DNA of 5,832 bases from positions 1 through 5,832 of the forward strand of contig CAKTVK010000120.1 of the NCBI GenBank assembly GCA_934623455.1, written 5' to 3'. Below, piece by piece: positions 5,739 through 5,832 of the stretch. How positions within the stretch are numbered: position 1 is the first letter of the stretch; every line of letters starts with the position of its first letter. The translations under genes were made by a program, and so were the position numbers. The notes under the pieces were generated by a model. That model was not told where the DNA came from, searched no databases, and saw nothing but the letters and a program-made list of their open reading frames with translations. This DNA comes from an uncultured Eggerthellaceae bacterium. Lineage in GTDB: Bacteria > Actinomycetota > Coriobacteriia > Coriobacteriales > Eggerthellaceae.

Positions 5739-5832
5739 CCTCCCCTTCCCCCTCCTCTAGGGAAGCGCTGATTAACTGAGGTTTCTATCTCCCCGATGCG
5801 CCTTCCCGCCGTTTTTTCGCGATTCCCGGCCG
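5739..5832. other. Right-end intergenic DNA without a supported gene
   Basis: A C-rich tract (5739-5757) is followed by GGGAAGCGC (5760-5768), which can pair loosely with GCGCCTTCCC (5798-5807). Six T follow at 5812-5817. The loop would be about 30 bases, so a terminator is possible but unconvincing. I see no coding region. Confidence 0.35.

Overview
The window fits a moderately GC-rich, host-associated bacterium. A BspA-type leucine-rich-repeat (LRR) surface protein, tRNAs with encoded CCA ends and the base composition would suit a gut or oral actinobacterium such as a Coriobacteriia member. That placement is inference, because nothing here is diagnostic of a taxon.

Layout. Positions 1-2740 (minus strand) hold most of a very large secreted protein: signal peptide, Ala/Pro/Ser linker, then three modules, each with a short non-repeat header and an array of 26-residue LRRs (11, 5 and at least 3 units). 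The 3' end lies beyond the left edge of the window. Positions 2741-3986 form a gene-free stretch of about 1.25 kb. It holds the promoter region of the LRR gene, a perfect 22-bp palindrome, and several families of degenerate direct and inverted repeats. Positions 3987-4062 are a minus-strand tRNA-Arg(CCG). Positions 4142-5473 (plus strand) encode an RlmD/RumA-type rRNA uracil methyltransferase, divergent from tRNA-Arg. Positions 5585-5659 are a minus-strand tRNA-Glu(UUC) with its own promoter and terminator. The last ~90 bases show no clear gene.

The main discovery is in the LRR gene. The signal peptide and the LRR body are both intact but lie in different reading frames. The switch point is a run of nine C (2599-2607, minus strand) just after the signal peptide. 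Eight C would join the frames; nine gives a 50-residue dead product. The next 866 codons contain no stop. This is the arrangement expected of a phase-variable surface antigen caught in the OFF state. A homopolymer sequencing error, a recent null mutation or +1 ribosomal frameshifting on the C run are the alternatives. Upstream, a good -10 with a poor -35 sits downstream of the 22-bp palindrome, so expression may be controlled both by a regulator and by tract length.

The right half (tRNAs and methyltransferase) is translation housekeeping, with no evident functional link to the surface protein.
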